Assembly (NCBI RefSeq): GCF_014200755.1
Contig: NZ_JACHCM010000011.1
Location: 26,552 to 90,551 of the forward strand
Source: Rhodanobacter sp. ANJX3
GTDB taxonomy: Bacteria > Pseudomonadota > Gammaproteobacteria > Xanthomonadales > Rhodanobacteraceae
Direction of reading: 5' to 3'
DNA: 64,000 nucleotides
In this document: one piece after another, positions 31,930-39,752 of the stretch
Layout: each line of letters begins with the position of its first letter
Numbering within the stretch: the stretch's first letter is position 1
Notes under the pieces: generated by a model
What the model saw: the letters and a program-made list of their open reading frames with translations, nothing else
What the model was told of the DNA's origin: nothing
The model's database searches: none
Position numbers and translations under genes: made by a program

Positions 31930-33020
31930 GTTCGGCGGTCGTCGCGCCTGCCGCCCCGCTGAAATCGCCGGCACCTTCTGCGTCGGTATTCGCGACAGGC
32001 ATTGTGCTGCTGGGTACGGGCGTGGTGGGCGGTGCCCTGCTCAAGCTGCTCAACACGCCGGCAGCGGCGAGCATTCGACTCGTCGGTGCGGCGAACTCGC
32101 GTCGCCAGTACACCGAGGCGGCAAGCCTCGCCAGTAAGACATTGCGCGAGCAGTTGAACACTGGCGGTGATCCGCGCGATGACGCGCTGCTGCTGGCGGC
32201 TCTCGATGCTTGCGATGCCAGACACAAGGTGATTGTCGATGCCACGGCCAACGCCGCGCTGGCGTCACGCCACGCCGAATGGCTGGGACGCGGCTATCAC
32301 GTCGTCACCGCCAACAAGGCGCTGGCCGGCGGCGAGCTGTCTGGCTGGCGCGCGCTGCAGGCCGCGACCGCGCACGGAGCGCGCTACGGCGATTCGGCGA
32401 CCGTCGGTGCCGGCCTGCCGGTGCTCTCGACGCTGCGTCGCTTGCGCCAGTGCGGCGACAGCCTGCTCACGCTGGAAGGCGTGTTCTCCGGTTCGCTGTC
32501 GTGGCTGTTCAATCAGTACGACGGCAGCCAGCCGTTTTCCGCCCTGCTGCTGGAAGCGCGCCGGCTCGGCTATACCGAGCCCGATCCGCGTTCCGATCTT
32601 TCCGGCGACGACGTCGCGCGCAAGCTGCTGATCATCGCGCGCAATGCCGGCTTTGCGCTGGGCGTCGACGAGGTCCAGGTCGACAGCCTAGTGCCTGAAA
32701 CGCTGCGGGCGATATCGGCCGAGCAGTTTCTCGCACGGCTGACCGAGCTGGACCAGCCGCTGGCCGCTCGCTACGCCGAAGCGACATCCAAGGGTAACGT
32801 GCTGCGCTTCCTCGCGCGGCTCAACCAGCGCGGCAAGGCCCGGGTCGGCATCGCCGAAGTACCGGCCACGCATCCCGCGGCTAGGCTCTACGGCACCGAT
32901 AACCAGTTCGCCCTCACCACGCTGCGCTACAACACCCAGCCGCTGGTGATCCAGGGGCCGGGCGCCGGGCCGGAAGTCACGGCGCAGGCGCTGCTTGGCG
33001 ACGTTCTCGCACTTTGCTGA
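31926..33020 (+). CDS. hom: Homoserine dehydrogenase, monofunctional
   Basis: 364 residues. NAD(P)-binding Rossmann segment GIVLLGTGVVGGALLKLL (about 22-39) and the catalytic domain with VTANKALAGG, GVFSGSLSWLFNQ and EPDPRSDLSGDDVARKLLI (the last containing the family signature Asp and Lys). It reduces aspartate semialdehyde to homoserine. It lacks both an aspartokinase domain and a C-terminal ACT domain, so it should escape threonine feedback; riboswitch control would make it methionine-responsive instead (inference). The ATG overlaps the metB stop. Confidence 0.94.
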   Translation: MSSAVVAPAAPLKSPAPSASVFATGIVLLGTGVVGGALLKLLNTPAAASIRLVGAANSRRQYTEAASLASKTLREQLNTGGDPRDDALLLAALDACDARHKVIVDATANAALASRHAEWLGRGYHVVTANKALAGGELSGWRALQAATAHGARYGDSATVGAGLPVLSTLRRLRQCGDSLLTLEGVFSGSLSWLFNQYDGSQPFSALLLEARRLGYTEPDPRSDLSGDDVARKLLIIARNAGFALGVDEVQVDSLVPETLRAISAEQFLARLTELDQPLAARYAEATSKGNVLRFLARLNQRGKARVGIAEVPATHPAARLYGTDNQFALTTLRYNTQPLVIQGPGAGPEVTAQALLGDVLALC

Positions 33021-33023
33021 TTT

Positions 33024-33178
33024 GTAGGCTGGCGGTGAGCGCAACAAATCCCAACTTCGTAACTTCCATACCTTGGGGTTACAAGCTGTCACTGCGGCTT
33101 GCCCTTCGGGCCATTCGCTTCGCGAATGTTCGTTTCGGCATCCTGCCTCCACAGTCGCTGCGCTCACCGCCAACCTAC
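33024..33178. repeat. GTAG-headed inverted repeat element, copy 2
   Basis: The left arm begins GTAGGCTGGCGGTGAGCGCA; the right arm on the minus strand begins GTAGGTTGGCGGTGAGCGCA (19 of 20 identical). Both match the REP arms of the copy at 16977. The inner part is longer here (about 115 bp) and contains small hairpins such as ATTCGCTTCGCGAAT. It begins 4 bp after the hom stop and ends 13 bp before the next gene, so it may also end both transcripts. Confidence 0.8.
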
Positions 33179-33190
33179 GGCACCGCGGGG

Positions 33191-33862
33191 TTATCTCACC
33201 TGCAACGGGCCGACCGTTACGGTGCCGATCAAACCCTGAAAGGCCTTGTCGGCTTCCGCGTGTAACTGAGCGACCACAGTGTTGGCGTCCTCGGGAAACG
33301 GCGAATATCCCCGGAGGTAAATGATTCCTCCAGTATTGGCGGCATCTTCCAGCGGGGCAATTTCATGATTGAACCGGCGCATGGCGCGTAAGCCGGCAAC
33401 TTTATCGCCGTACGTCGACTGCATTTTTTTCAGCAGCGCGTCGGAGGCCTGAATGTCCTGTTCGCTGCTTTTGGCGCGAGCGATGGCGTAGGATCTTTGA
33501 TGGTCAAAATCGTTTCTTTCGGCCGCCAGGGCAAGCCAAGCCAGTGCCAGCGGACGGTTTGCCGGAATGCCCTGCATATCGCCATTGAAATACATCAGGC
33601 CCAGTGCAAACTGTGCGTCCTTGCTGGCCCAATAGGCCGCCTCCTCGAGTTCCGAGGCTCCGTGCTGGTTGTGACCGTTCTGGAAATAGTAGCGAGCTTC
33701 GCAGGCGTAGTAGTCGCCGGGAAGAATCTGTTCCAGGCCTCTGTTGCAGTTGTTGATCTTTTCATCCACTGGCACGGCCTGCGTCGCAGCCGGGGACTCG
33801 GCCAAGGCGGCAGGGACGGACCCGAAGACATTGAGTCCGAGCAAAACCAGCGCGACTTTCAT
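33191..33862 (-). CDS. Secreted Sel1-like repeat protein
   Basis: 223 residues with a signal peptide (MKVALVLLGLNVFGSVPAALA, 1-21). The middle (about 60-125) has Sel1/TPR-like helices, with QFALGLMYFNGDMQGIPANRP as the clearest repeat, and LALAWLALAAERND. Sel1 proteins are usually periplasmic protein-interaction modules. The C-terminal part (from about 150) is not recognised. The start at 33860-33862 gives an intact signal peptide. There is no operon partner. Confidence 0.78.
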   Translation of the reverse strand: MKVALVLLGLNVFGSVPAALAESPAATQAVPVDEKINNCNRGLEQILPGDYYACEARYYFQNGHNQHGASELEEAAYWASKDAQFALGLMYFNGDMQGIPANRPLALAWLALAAERNDFDHQRSYAIARAKSSEQDIQASDALLKKMQSTYGDKVAGLRAMRRFNHEIAPLEDAANTGGIIYLRGYSPFPEDANTVVAQLHAEADKAFQGLIGTVTVGPLQVR

Positions 33863-34024
33863 CGATGGTTTCACGCCGATCTCCGTTGATTGTGGGTTTG
33901 TGAGATAGGCGAGCCATCGAGAAAGTGATCGGCGCATCCCGTCATACAACTGCAAACGTATGACTCGACATGTTGTTTACTCTGGGTCGGGATCGCTGCC
34001 TCATTCACACTGAAGAGACGCCGC

Positions 34025-35629
34025 TCAATCGTTGTGCGCTTCCTCACGCGCTTCTTCGATGGATGGCGTGCGCCAGCCGGACTTTACGCCCCACAGAAAA
34101 AACACCAGGCCGATCACGGCGACCACGGCCAGATCCCAGCCGAAGGGGATGTAGTCCAGGCCGCCGAATTTGACGCTGCCGATGCGCGACACGCCCGCCA
34201 GGGCGATCAGATAAAACACCAGCCACCAGGCGCCTTTCATCTGTCGGCCGAAATCGTGGAAGCCGCTCTTATACTGGTAGTAGAGATAGATCGGCAACGC
34301 CACCACGATCAGCAGGATGATCTTGCCGGTAAGCGGCCATTTGGCCCAGTACAGCAGCTCGGCCGACATGATGAAGGCGATGCCGGCGATGATCGGCAGG
34401 CCCGTCAGCCGGAACGGGCGATGCAATTCGGGTGCCGTGCGGCGCAACGTCATCACGCTCACCGGGCCGGTCAGGTAGGAGATGATGGTGGCCACCGAAA
34501 TCACCGCCGCCAGCGAGTCCCAGCCGCGGAAAAAAAACAGGAACAGGAACGACACCACCAGGTTCAGCCACATCGCCGGGCGCGGCACGCCGGATTTCGG
34601 ATGCACATGGCCGAGAATTTTCGGCAGGGTGCCATTGCGCTCCATGCCGTAGATCATGCGGGCGGTGGTGGCGGTGTAGGTCATGCCGGTGCCGCTCGGG
34701 CTGACGAAGGCGTCGGCGTACAGCAGAATCGCCAGCCAGTTGAGATTGACGATGATCGCCAGCTCGGCGAACGGCGAGCTGAAGCTGATGCCGTGCCAGC
34801 CGGCCTTGGCCAGCATCGCCTGCGGCACCGAGCCGAGATAGGCCACCTGCAGCAGCACATAGACCACGGTAGCGATCAGGATGGCGCCGACGATGGCAAA
34901 GGGAATGCTCTTGCCGGGGTTGCGTGCCTCACCGGCCAGATTGACCGGACTCTGAAACCCGTTGAAGGCGAATACGATGCCGGCGGTGGCGACGGCCGTG
35001 AGGATCGCCGCGAAATCGTTGGTGTGGTTGCCGCCGTTGATGCCGACGGAAAGATTTTCGCTATGGAAGCCGCTGGCAATCAGCGCGACGCCGGTGGCTG
35101 CCGGAATGATCAGCTTGATCACGGTGATCACGGTGTTGGAGTGCGCAAACAGCTTCACGCTCCAGAAGTTCAGCAGGAAGTACATGATCACCAGCACGGC
35201 GGCGATGCCGAGGCCGGTATGACTGAGTTCGCCCTTGCCGGCCGTCACGTGATACAGATCCTGAGCCCAGCCCCATTTCCAGCCCGACATGTACTGCACC
35301 GAGGCCTCCGCCTCGACCGGAATCACCGAGACGATCGCGATCCAGTTGGCCCAGCCCGCGATAAAACCGACCAGCGAGCCGTGCGAGTAATGGCCGTAAC
35401 GCACCATGCCGCCGGATTCGGGAAACATCGCGCCCAGTTCGGCGTACGTCAGCGCGATCGTCATGATGATCGCCGCACCCAGCACCCACGCCCAGATCGC
35501 GCCGGGGCCGGCCAGCTTGGCCGCGTTCCATGCGCCGAACAGCCAGCCCGAGCCGATGATCGAACCCAGGCCGGTCAGCATCAGGGCAAACGGGCCGACG
35601 TCGCGGCGAATCGAACTGGATGAGGACAT
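34025..35629 (-). CDS. APC-superfamily amino acid permease
   Basis: 534 residues with 12 to 14 transmembrane helices. TM1 has the APC signature GLGSIIGSGWLFGAW, and a conserved FNGFQSPVNLAGEARNPGKS loop follows TM6. It takes up amino acids with protons or sodium; the substrate is not readable. sdaA (serine deaminase) lies upstream on the same strand, about 500 bp away, which hints at a serine link without proving it. AGGAGA before ATG 35627-35629 fixes the start. Confidence 0.92.
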   Translation of the reverse strand: MSSSSSIRRDVGPFALMLTGLGSIIGSGWLFGAWNAAKLAGPGAIWAWVLGAAIIMTIALTYAELGAMFPESGGMVRYGHYSHGSLVGFIAGWANWIAIVSVIPVEAEASVQYMSGWKWGWAQDLYHVTAGKGELSHTGLGIAAVLVIMYFLLNFWSVKLFAHSNTVITVIKLIIPAATGVALIASGFHSENLSVGINGGNHTNDFAAILTAVATAGIVFAFNGFQSPVNLAGEARNPGKSIPFAIVGAILIATVVYVLLQVAYLGSVPQAMLAKAGWHGISFSSPFAELAIIVNLNWLAILLYADAFVSPSGTGMTYTATTARMIYGMERNGTLPKILGHVHPKSGVPRPAMWLNLVVSFLFLFFFRGWDSLAAVISVATIISYLTGPVSVMTLRRTAPELHRPFRLTGLPIIAGIAFIMSAELLYWAKWPLTGKIILLIVVALPIYLYYQYKSGFHDFGRQMKGAWWLVFYLIALAGVSRIGSVKFGGLDYIPFGWDLAVVAVIGLVFFLWGVKSGWRTPSIEEAREEAHND

Positions 35630-35837
35630 AGAGTCTCCTGGATACGGTGCGAAAGGTGGTCGCCATCCCCGACGGCGCAATTGTTCGATGATGACAGAGG
35701 GGGTAGGGACTGTCAGCCCGAGGCACGTTCATACCGCGTCGCGCGGGGAATACATCGGTTCGGCACGATAGGCGAACGGATCGGGCGAATCAGCCTGTCG
35801 GTCGGGATGGCTTGGGCAGCGTATCGGTCGGTGGTTC

Positions 35838-36170
35838 GCCGTCCTCGCGCCTCAGCACTCGATCACGTTGACGGCCAAGCCGCCGCGCGAGGTCGAGGCT
35901 GGATCGACATGCGTTGAAGCGCATGTCGATTCGGGCGAGGGTGAGCCGTGAACCGGCGAACGGTGAAATGGTCAAGCCGTCCTCGCGCCTCAGCACTCGA
36001 TCACGTTGACGGCCAAGCCGCCGCGCGAGGTCGAGGCTGGATCGACATGCGTTGAAGCGCATGTCGATTCGGGCGAGGGTGAGCCGTGAACCGGCGAACG
36101 GTGAAATGGCCAAGCCGTCCTCGCGCCTCAGCACTCGATCACGTTGACGGCCAAGCCGCCGCGCGAGGTC
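35838..36170. repeat. 138-bp tandem duplication of the sdaA 3' end
   Basis: Two full 138-bp units (35838-35975 and 35976-36113) are followed by the first 57 bp of a third (36114-36170), which is the genuine sdaA terminus. The two full units appear nearly identical; one difference (GTCAA versus CCAA at the end) is visible. Each carries the last 14 codons and stop of sdaA plus an 81-bp spacer. The spacer holds a perfect hairpin, ATCGACATGCG and its complement around TTGAAG (35903-35930; again at 36041-36068). Confidence 0.9.
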
Positions 36171-37510
36171 TCCTTATACTTGTCCTTCATGTCGCGACCG
36201 GTATCGCGCATGGTCTTGATCACCTTGTCGAGCGAGACGTGGTGCTTGCCGTCGCTCTTCAAGGCCATGCGGCTGGCATTGATCGCCTTGACCGAGCCCA
36301 TCGCGTTGCGCTCGATGCAGGGAATCTGCACCAGGCCGCCGATCGGGTCGCAGGTGAGGCCGAGGTTATGCTCCATGCCGATCTCGGCAGCGCTTTCCAC
36401 CTGCAGCATGTTGCCGCCGAGCGCGGCGGTGAGTCCACCTGCCGCCATTGAGCAGGCCACGCCGACCTCGCCCTGGCAGCCGACTTCGGCGCCGGAGATC
36501 GAGGCGTTTTCCTTGTACAGAATGCCGATCGCGGCGGCGGTGAGCAGAAACTCGATCACGCCGTCGTCGTTGGCTTTCGGGCAAAAGCGCTCGTAGTAAT
36601 GCAGCACGGCCGGCACGATACCGGCAGCACCGTTGGTCGGCGCGGTGACCACGCGACCGCCAGCGGCGTTCTCCTCATTGACCGCCAGCGCGTACAGATT
36701 GACCCAGTCGAGAATCGTCAGCGGATCGCGCAGCGCGGCTTCGGGCTGGTTGCGCAGTTCGGCCGCCATGGCGGGCGCGCGGCGCGAGACTTTCAGGCCG
36801 CCCGGCAGCACGCCCGGCGAACGCAGGCCGCGGGCGACGCAGTCCTGCATCGCTTTCCAGATGGTCATCAGACCGGCACGGATTTCTTCTTCGCTGCGCC
36901 AGACCTTTTCGTTGGCCATGGTCAGCTGCGCGATGCTGAGGTTGTGCTTTTTGCACAGTGCAAGCATCTGGTCGCCGGTGGAAAACGGGTACGGCTGTTC
37001 GGTGGTATCGGCGACGATGCGGTCGTCTGCGGCTTCGTCGTTGTTGACCACGAAGCCGCCGCCGACCGAGTAGTAGTCGCGGCTGGCCAGCTCGTTGTCG
37101 TTGGCGTCATAGGCGGAGAAGCGCATGCCGTTGGTGTGGAACGGCAGCTTCTGGCGCTTGTTGAAAACCAGGTCACGCTTTTCCTCGAACGCGATCGTTT
37201 TCTTGCCGAGCAGCTGCAGCTGCTGCGTGCCGCGAATGCGCTCCAGCGCGGTAGGGATGCGATCGGGATCGACGCGATCGGGATGTTCGCCCTCCAGCCC
37301 CAGCAGTACGGCTTTGTCGGTGCCGTGGCCGCGGCCGGTCATGGCCAGCGAGCCGAACAGCTCGCAGCGTACGCGCACGACCTGTTCCAGCACCCCATTG
37401 CCATCCAGCCAGCGCTCGGCAAAGCGCGCAGCGGCACGCATCGGCCCTACCGTATGCGAGGAGGACGGCCCGATGCCGATCTTGAAAAGGTCGAAGACGC
37501 TGACGGCCAT
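36128..37510 (-). CDS. sdaA: L-serine ammonia-lyase (iron-sulfur)
   Basis: 460 residues, single-chain bacterial L-serine dehydratase. It converts serine to pyruvate and ammonia using a 4Fe-4S cluster. Beta domain 1-160 ([10 protein letters not shown] near the start); alpha domain with the cluster cysteines in [19 protein letters not shown] (near 345) and [18 protein letters not shown] (near 390). The C-terminus VNVIEC is intact, with the extra copies of its coding end lying downstream. It is divergent from the glutaredoxin-like gene (67 bp between starts). Confidence 0.96.
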   Translation of the reverse strand: MAVSVFDLFKIGIGPSSSHTVGPMRAAARFAERWLDGNGVLEQVVRVRCELFGSLAMTGRGHGTDKAVLLGLEGEHPDRVDPDRIPTALERIRGTQQLQLLGKKTIAFEEKRDLVFNKRQKLPFHTNGMRFSAYDANDNELASRDYYSVGGGFVVNNDEAADDRIVADTTEQPYPFSTGDQMLALCKKHNLSIAQLTMANEKVWRSEEEIRAGLMTIWKAMQDCVARGLRSPGVLPGGLKVSRRAPAMAAELRNQPEAALRDPLTILDWVNLYALAVNEENAAGGRVVTAPTNGAAGIVPAVLHYYERFCPKANDDGVIEFLLTAAAIGILYKENASISGAEVGCQGEVGVACSMAAGGLTAALGGNMLQVESAAEIGMEHNLGLTCDPIGGLVQIPCIERNAMGSVKAINASRMALKSDGKHHVSLDKVIKTMRDTGRDMKDKYKETSRGGLAVNVIEC

Positions 37511-37577
37511 GGCATTGCTGCTGATCGAAGAAGATGACCGGGTATTCTACGCGTCGCCATCAGCCATTCGCAGCCGC

Positions 37578-37814
37578 ATGTCCGACCTGATCCTCTACCA
37601 GCGCGATTATTGCCACCTGTGCGATCAGGCGTTGGCCGTGCTGGCCGAGGCGCGCGCGCCGGATTTCGATAGCCTGTGGGTGGATGACTCGGTCGATCTG
37701 GTGCAGCGCTACGGCAACCGCGTGCCGGTGCTGCGCAACGATCGCGACGGCCGCGAGCTGGACTGGCCTTTCGATGCGGCGTCGGTGCGCGCCTTCATCG
37801 CCGGCGTGGATTGA
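37578..37814 (+). CDS. Glutaredoxin-like family protein (DUF836 type)
   Basis: 78 residues. The N-terminal strand leads into YQRDYCHLCDQA, a CxxC thioredoxin-fold site (Cys 11 and 14). The cis-Pro region is NRVPVLRND and the terminal helix is DAASVRAFIAG. This is the short glutaredoxin-like family, probably a thiol-disulfide reductant or redox switch. ATG 37578 is used because upstream residues are sdaA antisense. It converges with the YceI gene 30 bp away. Confidence 0.85.
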   Translation: MSDLILYQRDYCHLCDQALAVLAEARAPDFDSLWVDDSVDLVQRYGNRVPVLRNDRDGRELDWPFDAASVRAFIAGVD

Positions 37815-37844
37815 CCGGCCAGCCCAGCGCGATGCAACCGCGGA

Positions 37845-38399
37845 TTACTTGGCGACGAGCTGCAGATGGGCGGTGACTTTGACGTCCGCCGCAATCACCG
37901 AGGTATCGGCGTAATCGCCGCCGCCCACGCCAAAGTCCAGGCGCTTCAGGGAGCCGGCAACATCCAGCACGGCGCCCGCGCCCTGCGGCTTGAAAGTCAC
38001 AGTCAGCGTCACCGGCTTGGTCACGCCGTGCAGGGTGAGGTTGCCGTCGGCCAGCACCTGCGCCCCGGACTGGCGAAAGCCGGTGGTGACGAAGTGCGCC
38101 TGCGGAAATTTCGCGACGTTGAAGAAATCCGTGCCGGGCAGGGCGGTGTCGCGATCCTTGTCACCGGTTTTCGCGCTGGCCAAGTCGACGGTGACGTCGA
38201 ACTTCGACGCGCCGAGATGCGCCGCGTCGTAGCGGATCGCCGCGGTCCACTTGCCGAAGGTGCCGCTGAAGCCTGCCCCCTGGAATGTGCCGGTAAAGCC
38301 CAGCGTGCTGGCGGCCGGCTGTACGGCGTAGTCGGTGGCGGTGGCGACGGCCGGTGCGGTGAGAGCGAGTGCGAGCAGAGCGGAATAAATGGCTTTCAT
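37845..38399 (-). CDS. YceI-family periplasmic lipid-binding protein
   Basis: 184 residues. A signal peptide (1-21, ending PAVATA) is followed by the YceI beta-barrel: DYAVQPAASTLGFTGTFQG, FDVTVDLASAKTGDKDRDTALPGTDFFNVAKFPQAHF and GNLTLHGVTKPVTLTVTF. YceI proteins bind polyisoprenoid-type lipids, perhaps quinones. AGGAGA precedes the ATG. It follows the cytochrome b561 gene by 43 bp on the same strand, as yceI follows yceJ in E. coli. Confidence 0.93.
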   Translation of the reverse strand: MKAIYSALLALALTAPAVATATDYAVQPAASTLGFTGTFQGAGFSGTFGKWTAAIRYDAAHLGASKFDVTVDLASAKTGDKDRDTALPGTDFFNVAKFPQAHFVTTGFRQSGAQVLADGNLTLHGVTKPVTLTVTFKPQGAGAVLDVAGSLKRLDFGVGGGDYADTSVIAADVKVTAHLQLVAK

Positions 38400-38442
38400 C
38401 GAGATTCTCCTGGGAAATATCATTCGGTCGGTGACGCGAGCA

Positions 38443-38997
38443 TTACGGTCGCGGACGGCCGAACGGCATCATCCGGCGCAGCACGTTGTCCTTGTCGAAC
38501 ACGTGATGCTTCAGCGCGGCGCCGACATGCACCACCAGCACCGCCACCAGAAACCAGAACAGGTACTCGTGCACGGCGAACACAGTATCGGCGATGTTTT
38601 CGTTCTTGGCCGCCAGCGACGGCAGGTTGAACAGCTTGAACCACTGCAGCGGCTTGCCGGCGACGGAGTTGAACCACCAGCCGCTCAGCGGAATGGCGGC
38701 AATCAATACATAAAGCACGCCATGAACGGCGTGCGCAGCGATCTGCTGCCAGCGAGGGCCGGGCTCATCCGGCGGGCGGCGATCGATCAGCCGCCACAGC
38801 ACGCGCAGTAGGAACAGGGCCAGCACGGTGAGGCCGATCGACTTGTGCAGCGCCAGCCAGTTGATCTTCTGCATCGGTCCGTGCGCCAGATCCATCAGCA
38901 GACCGAAGATGCCGTTGCCGATGATGGCCAGCGCCATGATCCAATGAAAGAACCGAGCCACCGTACCCCAGCGGCGATTGTCGTTGCGCAAACTCAT
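38443..38997 (-). CDS. Cytochrome b561-family membrane protein
   Basis: 184 residues with four transmembrane helices and conserved histidines for two b hemes: FFHWIMALAI (His near 18), WLALHKSIGLTVL (near 51), HAVHGVLY (near 90) and HEYLFWFLVAVLVVHVGAALKHHV (near 145-160). It likely moves electrons between quinone and a periplasmic partner. Its ATG overlaps the stop of the upstream YceI gene by four bases (ATGA), and a second YceI gene follows. Confidence 0.93.
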   Translation of the reverse strand: MSLRNDNRRWGTVARFFHWIMALAIIGNGIFGLLMDLAHGPMQKINWLALHKSIGLTVLALFLLRVLWRLIDRRPPDEPGPRWQQIAAHAVHGVLYVLIAAIPLSGWWFNSVAGKPLQWFKLFNLPSLAAKNENIADTVFAVHEYLFWFLVAVLVVHVGAALKHHVFDKDNVLRRMMPFGRPRP

Positions 38998-39614
38998 GGT
39001 ATGTCCTTGGTCGAAGGCTTTGCATCGTCGCCACGAATGGCTTCGAGCGCCATCCAGATCGCCACGTCGTGACCGATCGAATGGGCAAACGCGGTGATGC
39101 CGAACGACTCGCGCTGCAGCGATGCGGTGGCGGAAAAGCCGGCTACGGTATGCATGCCGTAAATGGTGGTGGCGAGGCGGTTGAAGGTGAACATCAGATC
39201 CATCGGCTGGGTCACGCCGTGCAGGGTCAGCTGGCCGTGCAGCACGCCGTGTTGGTCGTCCTTGCGCTCCACGCTGGTGCTGACAAAGTGCGCATAGCGA
39301 TCGTGCATGCAGTCGAGCAGCGCAGGCTTGCACACGGCCGCATTCCAATCGGGGTCGCCCATATCCACGCTGGCCAGGTCGATGTCCAGTTCGGTGGCTG
39401 CCGTACTCCAGTCTTTCGGATCGAACTGCAGCCAGCCTTTGGCGATATGAAGACGTCCAAATGGCCGCGAGTAGCCATCGTGGTCGATGCTGAAAAGCAC
39501 CTGGCTATGCACCGGATCGTAGTGATAGCGGGCACTGGCCGCATGCGCGGCGAGCGGCATCCCTAGCAGCGCGGCGCAGAACGGCAACAGGCGTAGCGGG
39601 TGGTCTCGAAACAT
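38994..39614 (-). CDS. YceI-family periplasmic protein (second copy)
   Basis: 206 residues with a signal peptide (1-25, ending AHAA) and the YceI core: YHYDPVHSQVLFSIDH, ELDIDLASVDMGDPDWN, HGQLTLHGVTQPMDLMFTFN and ESFGITAFAHSIGHDVAIWMAL. It is clearly diverged from the YceI protein at 37845 in the same operon. Two Cys (KPALLDCMHD and one earlier) could form a disulfide. It is first in the YceI - b561 - YceI unit. Confidence 0.92.
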   Translation of the reverse strand: MFRDHPLRLLPFCAALLGMPLAAHAASARYHYDPVHSQVLFSIDHDGYSRPFGRLHIAKGWLQFDPKDWSTAATELDIDLASVDMGDPDWNAAVCKPALLDCMHDRYAHFVSTSVERKDDQHGVLHGQLTLHGVTQPMDLMFTFNRLATTIYGMHTVAGFSATASLQRESFGITAFAHSIGHDVAIWMALEAIRGDDAKPSTKDIP

Positions 39615-39752
39615 GTCGGCGAGTCTGGCTGATCTTGTTTGGCCAGGCTAGCAGGTCGCGCTTGGACGCACTGTTTCGCTGGCGCGTTCAGTGCTGCGCT
39701 CGCTGCCGAGAGCCAGTTTTGGCATGATGAACCGGGATCGGGGGATTTGTGC

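Noticed and set aside
35790..36134. 115-codon minus-strand frame with an apparent internal protein repeat
   Set aside because: The repetition comes from the 138-bp DNA duplication, which stays open because 138 is divisible by three. It overlaps the sdaA stop and has no ribosome site.
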